DNA of 14,705 nucleotides from an uncultured Selenomonadales bacterium (GTDB taxonomy: Bacteria > Bacillota > Negativicutes > Selenomonadales > Selenomonadaceae). Below the pieces are notes generated by a model. It did no database searches, was not told where the DNA came from, and saw only the letters and a list, made by a program, of their open reading frames with translations. The stretch is from NCBI GenBank assembly GCA_937915725.1, contig CALGGV010000345.1, positions 1-14,705 on the forward strand, read 5' to 3'. A program made the translations under genes and the position numbers. Shown one piece after another: positions 6,126 to 11,968 of the stretch. Numbering within the stretch: position 1 is the stretch's first letter; each line of letters starts with the position of its first letter.

Positions 6126-6239
6126 ATGAAATTTGAAATGCCTGAAATGACAGAGCTTATCTTTGACGCTGAATTAAAAGCTTATGGACCTCAAACTTGT
6201 TCGGCAAAATGGAAGGGCGATTGTTGCTACAAAGAATAA
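6126..6239 (+). CDS. candidate RiPP precursor peptide
   Basis: A 37-residue reading frame with a strong GGGAGG ribosome binding site about 9 bases before its ATG. It is directly upstream of two radical SAM genes and a PqqD-like gene on the same strand. The first half is acidic (Glu4, Glu7, Glu10, Asp14, Glu16), with hydrophobics M5, M8, L11, I12, F13 and L17, as in leader peptides bound by PqqD-like domains. The second half, YGPQTCSAKWKGDCCYKE, is rich in residues that radical SAM maturases modify: Cys25, Cys33, Cys34, Trp29, Lys28, Lys30, Tyr20 and Tyr35. There is no double-glycine cleavage site or signal peptide. I do not recognise the family. Core position and modification are inference; that it is a real small gene is well supported by its binding site, location and composition. 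Confidence 0.8.
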   Translation: MKFEMPEMTELIFDAELKAYGPQTCSAKWKGDCCYKE

Positions 6240-6261
6240 GCGAAAAGTTTGCTGAAAATGA

Positions 6262-6308
6262 AAAGTGAAAGGCAATTCAAGCGGTTACCAAAAATTGTCT
6301 TTCACTTT
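6262..6308 (+). promoter_or_regulatory. intercistronic hairpin between precursor and maturase genes
   Basis: AAAGTGAAAGGCAATT (6262-6277) pairs with AATTGTCTTTCACTTT (6293-6308) along 16 positions, with only one G-U pair, around a 15-base loop. It starts 23 bases after the precursor stop and ends 24 bases before the next gene. There is no U-tract, so it is probably a partial barrier, a processing site, or a 3' stabiliser that lets the precursor mRNA outnumber the enzyme mRNA, as is common in peptide clusters. Confidence 0.75.
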
Positions 6309-6332
6309 GTCATTGTTTGGAGGAAAAATTTT

Positions 6333-7268
6333 TTGAGAGAAATAACCATTCAATTAACCGAACGTTGCAATCTTGCCTGTAAATATTGTTTTGCCGGAAA
6401 TAAAAGCGGCGCAGAAATTAGCGCAGACAATTTAAATTTTTTTATCGATTTTTGCAAGAAAAACGCCGTTGAATCGGTACACGTTACCGGCGGCGAACCT
6501 ACGCTTTACAGAAATTTTTCAAACTGCATTGAAGAATTGGCGAAAAATTTTTATCTTGTGATATATTCAAACTTCACTGTTCAGGACACAATCAAAAATT
6601 TAAACCTGCGCGACAGCGATTTAATTTTTCTCGTGAATATAAATCCTCGTGAAAATTATACCACGCAACAGTGGGATAATTTAATTGGCAACATTGAAAC
6701 TGCAAAAACAAAAAATATCAGATTGGCGTTTGGTCATACTTTTCACCGTTCAAGCATTGAAGAAGATTTTAAATATATTGTAAGTATGAATCAGAAATAC
6801 GGAGTTAAACTTTTGAGACTTTCGCAGGCAATTTCAAATAGTAATACCAATACAAATGCGCTGAATATAAATCAAGTTCGGAAATTATACAGCCTTGTTG
6901 CCGCAAAATATGAATCACTTAAAGAAGTTGGGATAAAATGTTATTTTGATTGTCCTTTACCGGCTTGTTGGATTGGTGAAAAAGTTTATGACAAACTGCG
7001 CGAGGGATTTGTAATTTCTACAAATTGTGCGCCAAAAATATTTGTAACGTACGATTTAAAAGCGCACCAATGTTATATTGAGCCGAAAAATTTATTAACA
7101 CGTTCACTGCGTGAATTTACCAATTATGACGCCGTGAAAAATTATTTAGCCGAAATGATAACTCCTATTGTAAAAGAAAAATCTTTGAAATGTAAAAATT
7201 GCCCGCACTCAAAATTTTTATTCGGCTGCGGCTGTCCTATAGAAAATTCATACAAAGTTGAGGAATAA
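6333..7268 (+). CDS. radical SAM peptide maturase 1
   Basis: Protein of 311 residues with the radical SAM motif CNLACKYC (Cys12, Cys16, Cys19), which binds the [4Fe-4S] cluster that cleaves S-adenosylmethionine, and GGEP at 53-56. The C-terminal third has further cysteines: one in STNCAPK, one in HQCYIEP, and CKNCPHSKFLFGCGC (Cys287, 290, 299, 301). This is a shortened SPASM/twitch-like region for auxiliary iron-sulfur clusters. The start is a TTG at 6333 with GGAGG 9 bases upstream. An open frame extends further to 6249, but that part lies across the intercistronic hairpin and lacks a binding site. The stop is 2 bases before the PqqD-like gene, so the genes are probably translationally coupled. 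The likely job is carbon-centred crosslinking, thioether formation or epimerisation of the 37-residue peptide; the reaction is unknown. Confidence 0.88.
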   Translation: MREITIQLTERCNLACKYCFAGNKSGAEISADNLNFFIDFCKKNAVESVHVTGGEPTLYRNFSNCIEELAKNFYLVIYSNFTVQDTIKNLNLRDSDLIFLVNINPRENYTTQQWDNLIGNIETAKTKNIRLAFGHTFHRSSIEEDFKYIVSMNQKYGVKLLRLSQAISNSNTNTNALNINQVRKLYSLVAAKYESLKEVGIKCYFDCPLPACWIGEKVYDKLREGFVISTNCAPKIFVTYDLKAHQCYIEPKNLLTRSLREFTNYDAVKNYLAEMITPIVKEKSLKCKNCPHSKFLFGCGCPIENSYKVEE

Positions 7269-7270
7269 TT

Positions 7271-7534
7271 ATGAAATTAAGTGAAAATTACGTTTACCGA
7301 AATATTTACGGCACAGCCTTATTAGTTCCCGTTACAAAATACGCCACGACAAGAAATTTAATATCGCTGAATCAAACGGCGGCAAAACTCATTGAATCTT
7401 TAGCCGAATGTACAACCGCTGATGAACTTGCAGACAAAGTTTTGAGCGGCTACATTGACGCCGAAAAATACCGAGAAAATTTATTGCTGTACATTCAAAA
7501 TTTAATCAACAATGGAATAATTTGTAAGGAGTAA
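7271..7534 (+). CDS. PqqD-like RiPP recognition element protein
   Basis: Protein of 87 residues with the PqqD/RRE outline. An N-terminal beta-strand pair (YVYRNIYGTALLVPV) is followed by a helix region (SLNQTAAKLIESLAE) and a further helical half (ADELADKVLSGY, then ENLLLYIQNLINNGII). Such winged-helix proteins bind the leader of a precursor peptide and present it to the radical SAM enzyme. It sits between the two radical SAM genes with gaps of 2 and 4 bases, so all three form one operon. GAGG upstream overlaps the end of the preceding gene. Sequence similarity across this family is low, so the call rests on size, pattern and position. Confidence 0.82.
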   Translation: MKLSENYVYRNIYGTALLVPVTKYATTRNLISLNQTAAKLIESLAECTTADELADKVLSGYIDAEKYRENLLLYIQNLINNGIICKE

Positions 7535-7538
7535 TTTT

Positions 7539-8639
7539 ATGAATTGTGCAACTTGTTTTGATTCACAAATGAGCAAAGTTAAATTTATTGAGGAACATTG
7601 GGAAAAGATACGCGCTCCATTTACCGCCGGAATTGAACTTTTGCCAAATTGTAACCTCCGCTGTATTCATTGTTACGAAGAATCCGAACGCCAAAAAAAT
7701 CAAAAATCTATGAGCAATGCTGAAGTTAAGCTCGTCATTGATATTTTGGTTGAACGCGGTTTGCTTGAATTATTTTTTACCGGCGGCGAAGTCTTGACGC
7801 GCCCTGACTTTGAGGATATTTATATTTATGCAAAACGCAAGGGAATTTTTGTTTCAGTGCTGACAAATGGAACGCTGATAAACGATAAAATTATTAAACT
7901 TTGGAAAGAGTATCCCGTCGAAATTGTAAGTATGACAATGTATGGCTACAGCGAAAAAGTTTATGAATCTGTAACCGGCGTCAAGGGCAGTTATAAAATG
8001 TTCAGAAACGCGCTTGATAAGCTGATTGAAAATAAAATTCCGTTTGAATTGAAATTTATCGGCTTGAAACAAAATTACGCTGAACTTTCGCAAATGCGCC
8101 AATTTTCAAAAGAACTCGGCGTCGGTTCAACTACCGGCTTTGATATTCGCCCAATGAATGACGGCAACCCCTTTCCAATAAATTACCGCGTTTCGCCGGA
8201 AGAAATTTTTGAGTTTCATATGAAGGAGCCGGATTTAAAAAAATTTTGGATAAATGTTGCGTTGCACGAAAAAGATCATTCAACCGCCAAAAAACGCGCC
8301 GCCGGTAATTTGTACCCGTGCGCCATCGGTTATCACTATGTTTACATAACGCATGACGGGAATATGCAAGGCTGCGTTAAGGCTGTAACTCAACGATACA
8401 ATTTGATTGAAGGCAATTTTGAGGAAGGCTGGGAATTTTTAAATCGGCAAGTTGTCAGTAAAAAAGCATCTAAAAATTTTCCGTGCTTGACTTGCGATAA
8501 ATTCTATTATTGTGAACAATGTACCGCCGCCTTCGATTTAGAAAACGGCAACCCTGAAAAGCCCGTCGAATTTTACTGCAAGCTCGGCGCGTTGAGAAAA
8601 AAATTTATTGACGATATACGCCGAAATAAAAATTTGTAA
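7539..8639 (+). CDS. radical SAM/SPASM peptide maturase 2
   Basis: Protein of 366 residues with CNLRCIHC (Cys38, Cys42, Cys45) and FFTGGE, the core of a radical SAM barrel. An N-terminal extension carries CATC (Cys3, Cys6). The C-terminal SPASM domain is nearly canonical: Cys in YPCAIG, 12 residues, then GNMQGC, then CLTCDKFYYCEQC, and a final Cys in FYCKLG. Spacing departs from the consensus only in the last CxxC (2 residues instead of 3). SPASM proteins hold two auxiliary 4Fe-4S clusters and mostly modify peptides, as in PqqE, MftC and sactipeptide synthases. AAGGAG lies 8 bases before the ATG. It is the last gene of the cluster, closed by the terminator at 8647. Confidence 0.92.
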   Translation: MNCATCFDSQMSKVKFIEEHWEKIRAPFTAGIELLPNCNLRCIHCYEESERQKNQKSMSNAEVKLVIDILVERGLLELFFTGGEVLTRPDFEDIYIYAKRKGIFVSVLTNGTLINDKIIKLWKEYPVEIVSMTMYGYSEKVYESVTGVKGSYKMFRNALDKLIENKIPFELKFIGLKQNYAELSQMRQFSKELGVGSTTGFDIRPMNDGNPFPINYRVSPEEIFEFHMKEPDLKKFWINVALHEKDHSTAKKRAAGNLYPCAIGYHYVYITHDGNMQGCVKAVTQRYNLIEGNFEEGWEFLNRQVVSKKASKNFPCLTCDKFYYCEQCTAAFDLENGNPEKPVEFYCKLGALRKKFIDDIRRNKNL

Positions 8640-8646
8640 AAAAAAT

Positions 8647-8676
8647 AACGCCTCGATAAAATTCGTGGCGTTTTTT
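8647..8676. terminator. bidirectional terminator between convergent operons
   Basis: AACGCC (8647-8652) pairs with GGCGTT (8667-8672). A mismatch and an inner CG:CG pair lie inside the stem. TTTTTT follows on the plus strand and a run of eight T on the minus strand. It ends the radical SAM cluster and the dapA-aqpZ operon arriving from the other side. It starts like the groEL terminator (AACRCCTCGATAAA). Confidence 0.88.
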
Positions 8677-8680
8677 ATTT

Positions 8681-8715
8681 CCTTAATCCTTAGCCCTTAA
8701 TCCTTAGCCCTTATT
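8681..8715. repeat. heptad repeat array overlapping a gene end
   Basis: Five perfect-phase units: CCTTAAT, CCTTAGC, CCTTAAT, CCTTAGC, CCTTATT. On the minus strand the array provides the stop codon (TAA, 8704-8706) and the last residues of the exported protein. It is the same family as the arrays around groEL. Confidence 0.8.
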
Positions 8716-9270
8716 TTTCTTTTGTTGATCCTTAAGATTTTTTTCGGCGGCGGCGTCAAATTTCTTGTAAAATTCTTCGCAAGCCTTGCCGTAATCTTTG
8801 GAATTTTTACCAATGGAGCTACTTTGACTTGTAAAACGGTAAACTAATTCAGCGGATTTTGCGTCGTACACGTCAAAGAAAAATTGGACTTTCTTGCTAT
8901 TATTGGCGGTTGTCACAATAACGAAGGCATCAGCATATTTTGAAATATTTGCCTCGTAAGCTTTGCGGGAATCTTCGACTTGCAAAGATTTAATGTCAAC
9001 TCCTGTATCACGTTGAATATTTGTAGCAATTTCATCATAGGAAATAACGTAACAACGCGCCGCCTTGCTTGCGTTAAAAATTATTTGGGTGAATTCTTCA
9101 ACTGTAGGTTCAGTATCTTCAACTTTGTAATGATTTGGAAAAGCGATAGCCAAACGCTTAATTGCGGCAATATCCGCGCCTTCAGTTACAGTTTCTTTAA
9201 AAGCCGCCATTGCAACTGTTGAGGTTAAAAATATCGCCAGCATTAACAGCGCAGCAAAAAATTTTTTCAT
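8704..9270 (-). CDS. exported protein of unknown function
   Basis: Protein of 188 residues with a clear signal peptide: MKK, a hydrophobic core FFAALLMLAIFL, and a likely cleavage site after Ala22 (VAMA). The mature protein starts AFKETVTEGAD and has alternating helix and strand character. Segments such as IKRLAIAFPNHYKVEDTEP and FVIVTTANNSKKVQFFFDVYDAKS give the look of small periplasmic lipoprotein-like domains, but there is no lipobox cysteine. The tail is Lys-rich and ends within a heptad repeat array, which supplies its stop codon. I do not recognise the family. GGAGG lies 7 bases upstream of the ATG. It is 15 bases after aqpZ, as the last gene of the minus-strand operon. Confidence 0.85.
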   Translation of the reverse strand: MKKFFAALLMLAIFLTSTVAMAAFKETVTEGADIAAIKRLAIAFPNHYKVEDTEPTVEEFTQIIFNASKAARCYVISYDEIATNIQRDTGVDIKSLQVEDSRKAYEANISKYADAFVIVTTANNSKKVQFFFDVYDAKSAELVYRFTSQSSSIGKNSKDYGKACEEFYKKFDAAAEKNLKDQQKKNKG

Positions 9271-9285
9271 AAAAATTCCTCCAAC

Positions 9286-9969
9286 TTATTCTAATCCCTT
9301 GTAAACAAACGCGGCAAGCGCGGCACCAACTAAAGGTCCAATGATAAATACCGGCAAAACTTCAAGCGGCGCACCATTTCCGCCCATTGCACAAACTAAA
9401 GCAGGACCAAAACTACGCGCAGGATTTACTGAAGTTCCCGTTAAACCAATTCCCAAAATGTGAACGCCAACAAGCGTTAAACCAATTACTAAGCCGCCAA
9501 AAGAGCCGTGATTAGCTTTTTCTGAAGTTACGCCCAAAATATTTATCACAAAAATAAATGTCAAAACAATTTCAACCATTAAACCTGCAACCGAACTGCC
9601 ATGAACGCCGGCAAGCCCATTTGTACCGAGCCCGCCCGTCATATCAGTAACACCGCCGGAAACAAAAATTGTTGCCAAAAGTTCCGCGCCGATAAACGCG
9701 CCTATACACTGCGCTATAACATAGTAAACAAAATCTTTCGTAGTCATTCTGCCGCTTAAAAGTACGCCCAGCGAAACGGCGGGGTTAATGTGACAGCCGG
9801 AAATGTTGCCGATTGAATAAGCCATTGCAACAATCGATAATCCAAATGCAAACGCCGTTAAAATGTAGCCGCCGCCCAAAACAGCGTCACAACCTACAAG
9901 CATTGCTGTACCACAACCTAAAACAACCAAAGTCATTGTGCCGATACATTCGGCGATATACTTTTTCAT
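9286..9969 (-). CDS. aqpZ: aquaporin Z-like water channel
   Basis: Integral inner-membrane channel of 227 residues with six membrane spans and two half-helices. Both NPA motifs are present (NPAV at 62-65, NPAR at 182-185). The aromatic/arginine filter residues Phe42, His170, Thr179 and Arg185 are those of E. coli AqpZ, so this is a water channel rather than a glycerol facilitator (which has Gly or other small residues in place of the His). The binding site GGAGG lies inside the 3' end of dapA, about 11 bases before the ATG, slightly far. The gap to dapA is 6 bases. Pairing an aquaporin with a lysine/cell-wall gene has no obvious functional logic beyond shared expression. Confidence 0.94.
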   Translation of the reverse strand: MKKYIAECIGTMTLVVLGCGTAMLVGCDAVLGGGYILTAFAFGLSIVAMAYSIGNISGCHINPAVSLGVLLSGRMTTKDFVYYVIAQCIGAFIGAELLATIFVSGGVTDMTGGLGTNGLAGVHGSSVAGLMVEIVLTFIFVINILGVTSEKANHGSFGGLVIGLTLVGVHILGIGLTGTSVNPARSFGPALVCAMGGNGAPLEVLPVFIIGPLVGAALAAFVYKGLE

Positions 9970-9975
9970 TATTAA

Positions 9976-10869
9976 TTAATCCTCCAATAAATTATGATTT
10001 TTTAAAGCGGTTTTTACAATTTCCAAATGTTGCGGTTCAATTTCGCTAAGCGGCATTCTTACTTTTCCAACATTCCAGCCCAAAATTTTCATTGCCGCCT
10101 TAACCGGAATTGGATTAACTTCACAAAAAAGCGCGTCAATTAAATCGCTGTAGTCAATCTGCAATTTCGCCGCCGCCTCAACTTTGCCTTCAAAATAAAG
10201 TTGGCAAATTAAATGTGTATCCTTCGGCGCAACATTCGACAACACGGAAATTACGCCCTTTCCACCAACTGAAAGAATTGGAACAATCTGATCATCGTTG
10301 CCGGAATAAATCGCTAAATCATCGCCGCAAAGTCTGCGCGTCTTGACAATCGCCGATAAATCGCCGTTAGCCTCTTTTGCCGCAACAATATTTTTATGTT
10401 TGCAAAGTTCGGCGTAAGTTTGAGGTTGAATATTTACGCCCGTGCGTGAAGGTACATTGTAAACAATCATTGGAATATTTACGGCGTCAGCAATTTTTGT
10501 ATAATGTGCAATTAAACCTTTTTGAGTGCATTTGTTGTAGTAAGGTGTAACCAAAAGTAAAGCGTCCGCGCCGACTTTTTCTGCGTACTGCGAAAGTTGA
10601 ATTGCATAATCTGTATCGTTGGAACCCGTGCCTGCAACAACGGGAATTTTTTTGTTGACACGTTCGACGGCAAATTTTATCGCTGCCTTGTGTTCTTCAT
10701 CAGTCAAAGTGGCAGATTCACCCGTTGTACCTGTGATAATAATTGCGTCTGTGCCTTCAGAAATTTGATTGTCGATAATTTTTCCGAGTTCGTCGAAATT
10801 AATTTTGCCCGCGTCATCAAACGGCGTAATTATCGCAACGCCTGCGCCTGTAAAAATTGTTCTTTTCAT
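9976..10869 (-). CDS. dapA: 4-hydroxy-tetrahydrodipicolinate synthase
   Basis: Cytosolic enzyme of 297 residues that condenses pyruvate with aspartate-4-semialdehyde, the first committed step to diaminopimelate and lysine. It is a class I aldolase (beta/alpha)8 barrel. The Schiff-base Lys165 is in AAKEANGD, the proton-relay Tyr137 in VYNVPSRTG, the pyruvate-binding TGTTGES at 46-52, and the PYYNK segment at 109-113. Related lyases (N-acetylneuraminate lyase and others) share the fold, but the GTTGESATL motif, NVPSRTG with Arg142, and length favour DapA. GGAGGG lies about 6 bases before the ATG. It is 47 bases after the exported hydrolase gene and 6 bases before aqpZ. No other dap genes are present. 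Confidence 0.95.
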   Translation of the reverse strand: MKRTIFTGAGVAIITPFDDAGKINFDELGKIIDNQISEGTDAIIITGTTGESATLTDEEHKAAIKFAVERVNKKIPVVAGTGSNDTDYAIQLSQYAEKVGADALLLVTPYYNKCTQKGLIAHYTKIADAVNIPMIVYNVPSRTGVNIQPQTYAELCKHKNIVAAKEANGDLSAIVKTRRLCGDDLAIYSGNDDQIVPILSVGGKGVISVLSNVAPKDTHLICQLYFEGKVEAAAKLQIDYSDLIDALFCEVNPIPVKAAMKILGWNVGKVRMPLSEIEPQHLEIVKTALKNHNLLED

Positions 10870-10894
10870 ATTAGCCCTCCATTTTTAATAAAAT

Positions 10895-10929
10895 CCTACT
10901 GCCTTTTGCCTCTTGCCTACTGCCTAGAA
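10895..10929. repeat. heptad repeat array of variant sequence at a gene end
   Basis: Five units in 7-base phase: CCTACTG, CCTTTTG, CCTCTTG, CCTACTG, CCTAGAA. It shares the CCT start and the 7-bp period with the other arrays but has a different second half. The minus-strand hydrolase ends inside it: its last codons and its TAG stop (10917-10919) come from the repeat. Confidence 0.72.
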
Positions 10930-11831
10930 TTATAATCAACTTTTTTGCTCGTCTGTAAACTTTCAAGCGGCGCGTTTACAAATTGAAAAATTGCCGCCGC
11001 TGTCATTTCGTAATTGTCAAGAAAAGCCGTATGCCATGCCTTAGGAATCACGCACAACCTAGAATTTTTTAACATTTGGTGCGCCTCCAAAACTGTAATG
11101 ACGGGCGCGTGATCGTCTTCATCGCCGGTTATTAAAAGTACAGGACACTGAATCGCCCCAAAAGTTTCTTCGCCAACATTTAAATTGCTCCAAAAAGTCA
11201 TATAGTCTTTGGCGAATTGTTGCCAGCGTTCAGGCTCGGGGCGAATTGATTTTTGATATTCGACAAATTCCGGGTCTATCTTTGCAATTTCGTCAATATT
11301 TAAACTGTCTGCAGAATAATAGCCTGCCTTCAAAGTTCCCGCGCCTATCGCCGTTATTCTTTCGACTCGCGCAGGGTACATAGCCGCCAATTTGTAGGCA
11401 GTGTACGCGCCGTCGCTGAATCCCAAAATTTGTACCGGTTCTTGTGAAATTGTGTTTAAAACTGTCAAGGCGTCAGTTGACTTTTGCTCATAGGTAAGCG
11501 GCGAATGCCCAATTTCGGAGCGTCCGTGCCCGCGCGTTGACATTATTACAACTTTATGATTTTTTTTAAGTTCGTCAATAAGTTTTCCCATTTCGTAGGG
11601 ACTGCCCACGCCGCCGCCGTGCAAAATTAAAATTGGCGCGCCCTGCCCGTAAACTTCATAATAAATTTTGGCGTCGCCCGCCTGTACATAATTTCCGGCT
11701 TTTAAATTATCGCCGTAGGGAGTTTTAACGCCCTTTGCGTCAAACTGCATAAAATATCTAGCCGCCTCCACCATATCACTTCCTCCTATCAAACTTAAAC
11801 TTAACAAACCGATTAAAAATTTTTTCTTCAT
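10917..11831 (-). CDS. exported alpha/beta hydrolase
   Basis: Protein of 304 residues with an N-terminal signal sequence (MKKKFLIGLLSLSLIGG, cleavage probably near Ala23-Ala24), so it acts outside the cytoplasm. The alpha/beta hydrolase core shows the oxyanion segment HGGG at 71-74, RGHGRS at 100-105, nucleophile elbow GFSDG with Ser139, acid Asp237 or Asp239 in LITGDEDD, and His267 in AWHTAF. It resembles peroxidase/esterase-type family members, but the substrate cannot be told. AGGAG is 6 bases before the ATG. It heads the likely operon with dapA, aqpZ and the small exported protein. The C-terminus runs into a heptad repeat, which makes the last three residues (SRQ) repeat-derived. Confidence 0.88.
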   Translation of the reverse strand: MKKKFLIGLLSLSLIGGSDMVEAARYFMQFDAKGVKTPYGDNLKAGNYVQAGDAKIYYEVYGQGAPILILHGGGVGSPYEMGKLIDELKKNHKVVIMSTRGHGRSEIGHSPLTYEQKSTDALTVLNTISQEPVQILGFSDGAYTAYKLAAMYPARVERITAIGAGTLKAGYYSADSLNIDEIAKIDPEFVEYQKSIRPEPERWQQFAKDYMTFWSNLNVGEETFGAIQCPVLLITGDEDDHAPVITVLEAHQMLKNSRLCVIPKAWHTAFLDNYEMTAAAIFQFVNAPLESLQTSKKVDYNSRQ

Positions 11832-11870
11832 AAAAAACTCCTAAGCCAAAAATAAGCCCGTATTTGCGCC

Positions 11871-11903
11871 TGAGAGCCACGAGAATCAATTTTCTAAGCT
11901 CTA
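11871..11903 (-). promoter_or_regulatory. leader hairpin of the hydrolase mRNA
   Basis: On the minus strand AGAGC pairs with GCTCT, and inside it AGAA pairs with TTCT. A bulged C and a further CT:AG step extend the base. It falls between the candidate -10 box and the ribosome binding site of the hydrolase gene. I could not match it to a known riboswitch class. Confidence 0.35.
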
Positions 11904-11910
11904 GGGTACA

Positions 11911-11946
11911 TTTATATCAAAAAGATTTTTGAAGGCGGCTTAAAAT
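11911..11946 (-). promoter_or_regulatory. third copy of the dispersed block plus extended -10
   Basis: On the minus strand 11924-11946 reads ATTTTAAGCCGCCTTCAAAA followed by ATC. This is nearly identical to the blocks at about 2153-2171 and 2373-2391. It is followed, as there, by a T-run and a TATAAA-type box: TGATATAAA at 11911-11919 fits an extended -10. The hydrolase ATG is about 80 bases downstream. The conserved block lies upstream of the -10, where an activator or -35 contact would be expected. Confidence 0.55.
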
Positions 11947-11968
11947 CGATTCTACGCGCTTACAGCTG

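Noticed and set aside
6249..6332. 28-residue N-terminal extension of radical SAM protein 1
   Set aside because: The stretch covers the intercistronic hairpin, has no ribosome binding site at 6249, and the TTG at 6333 has GGAGG at proper spacing directly before the radical SAM core.
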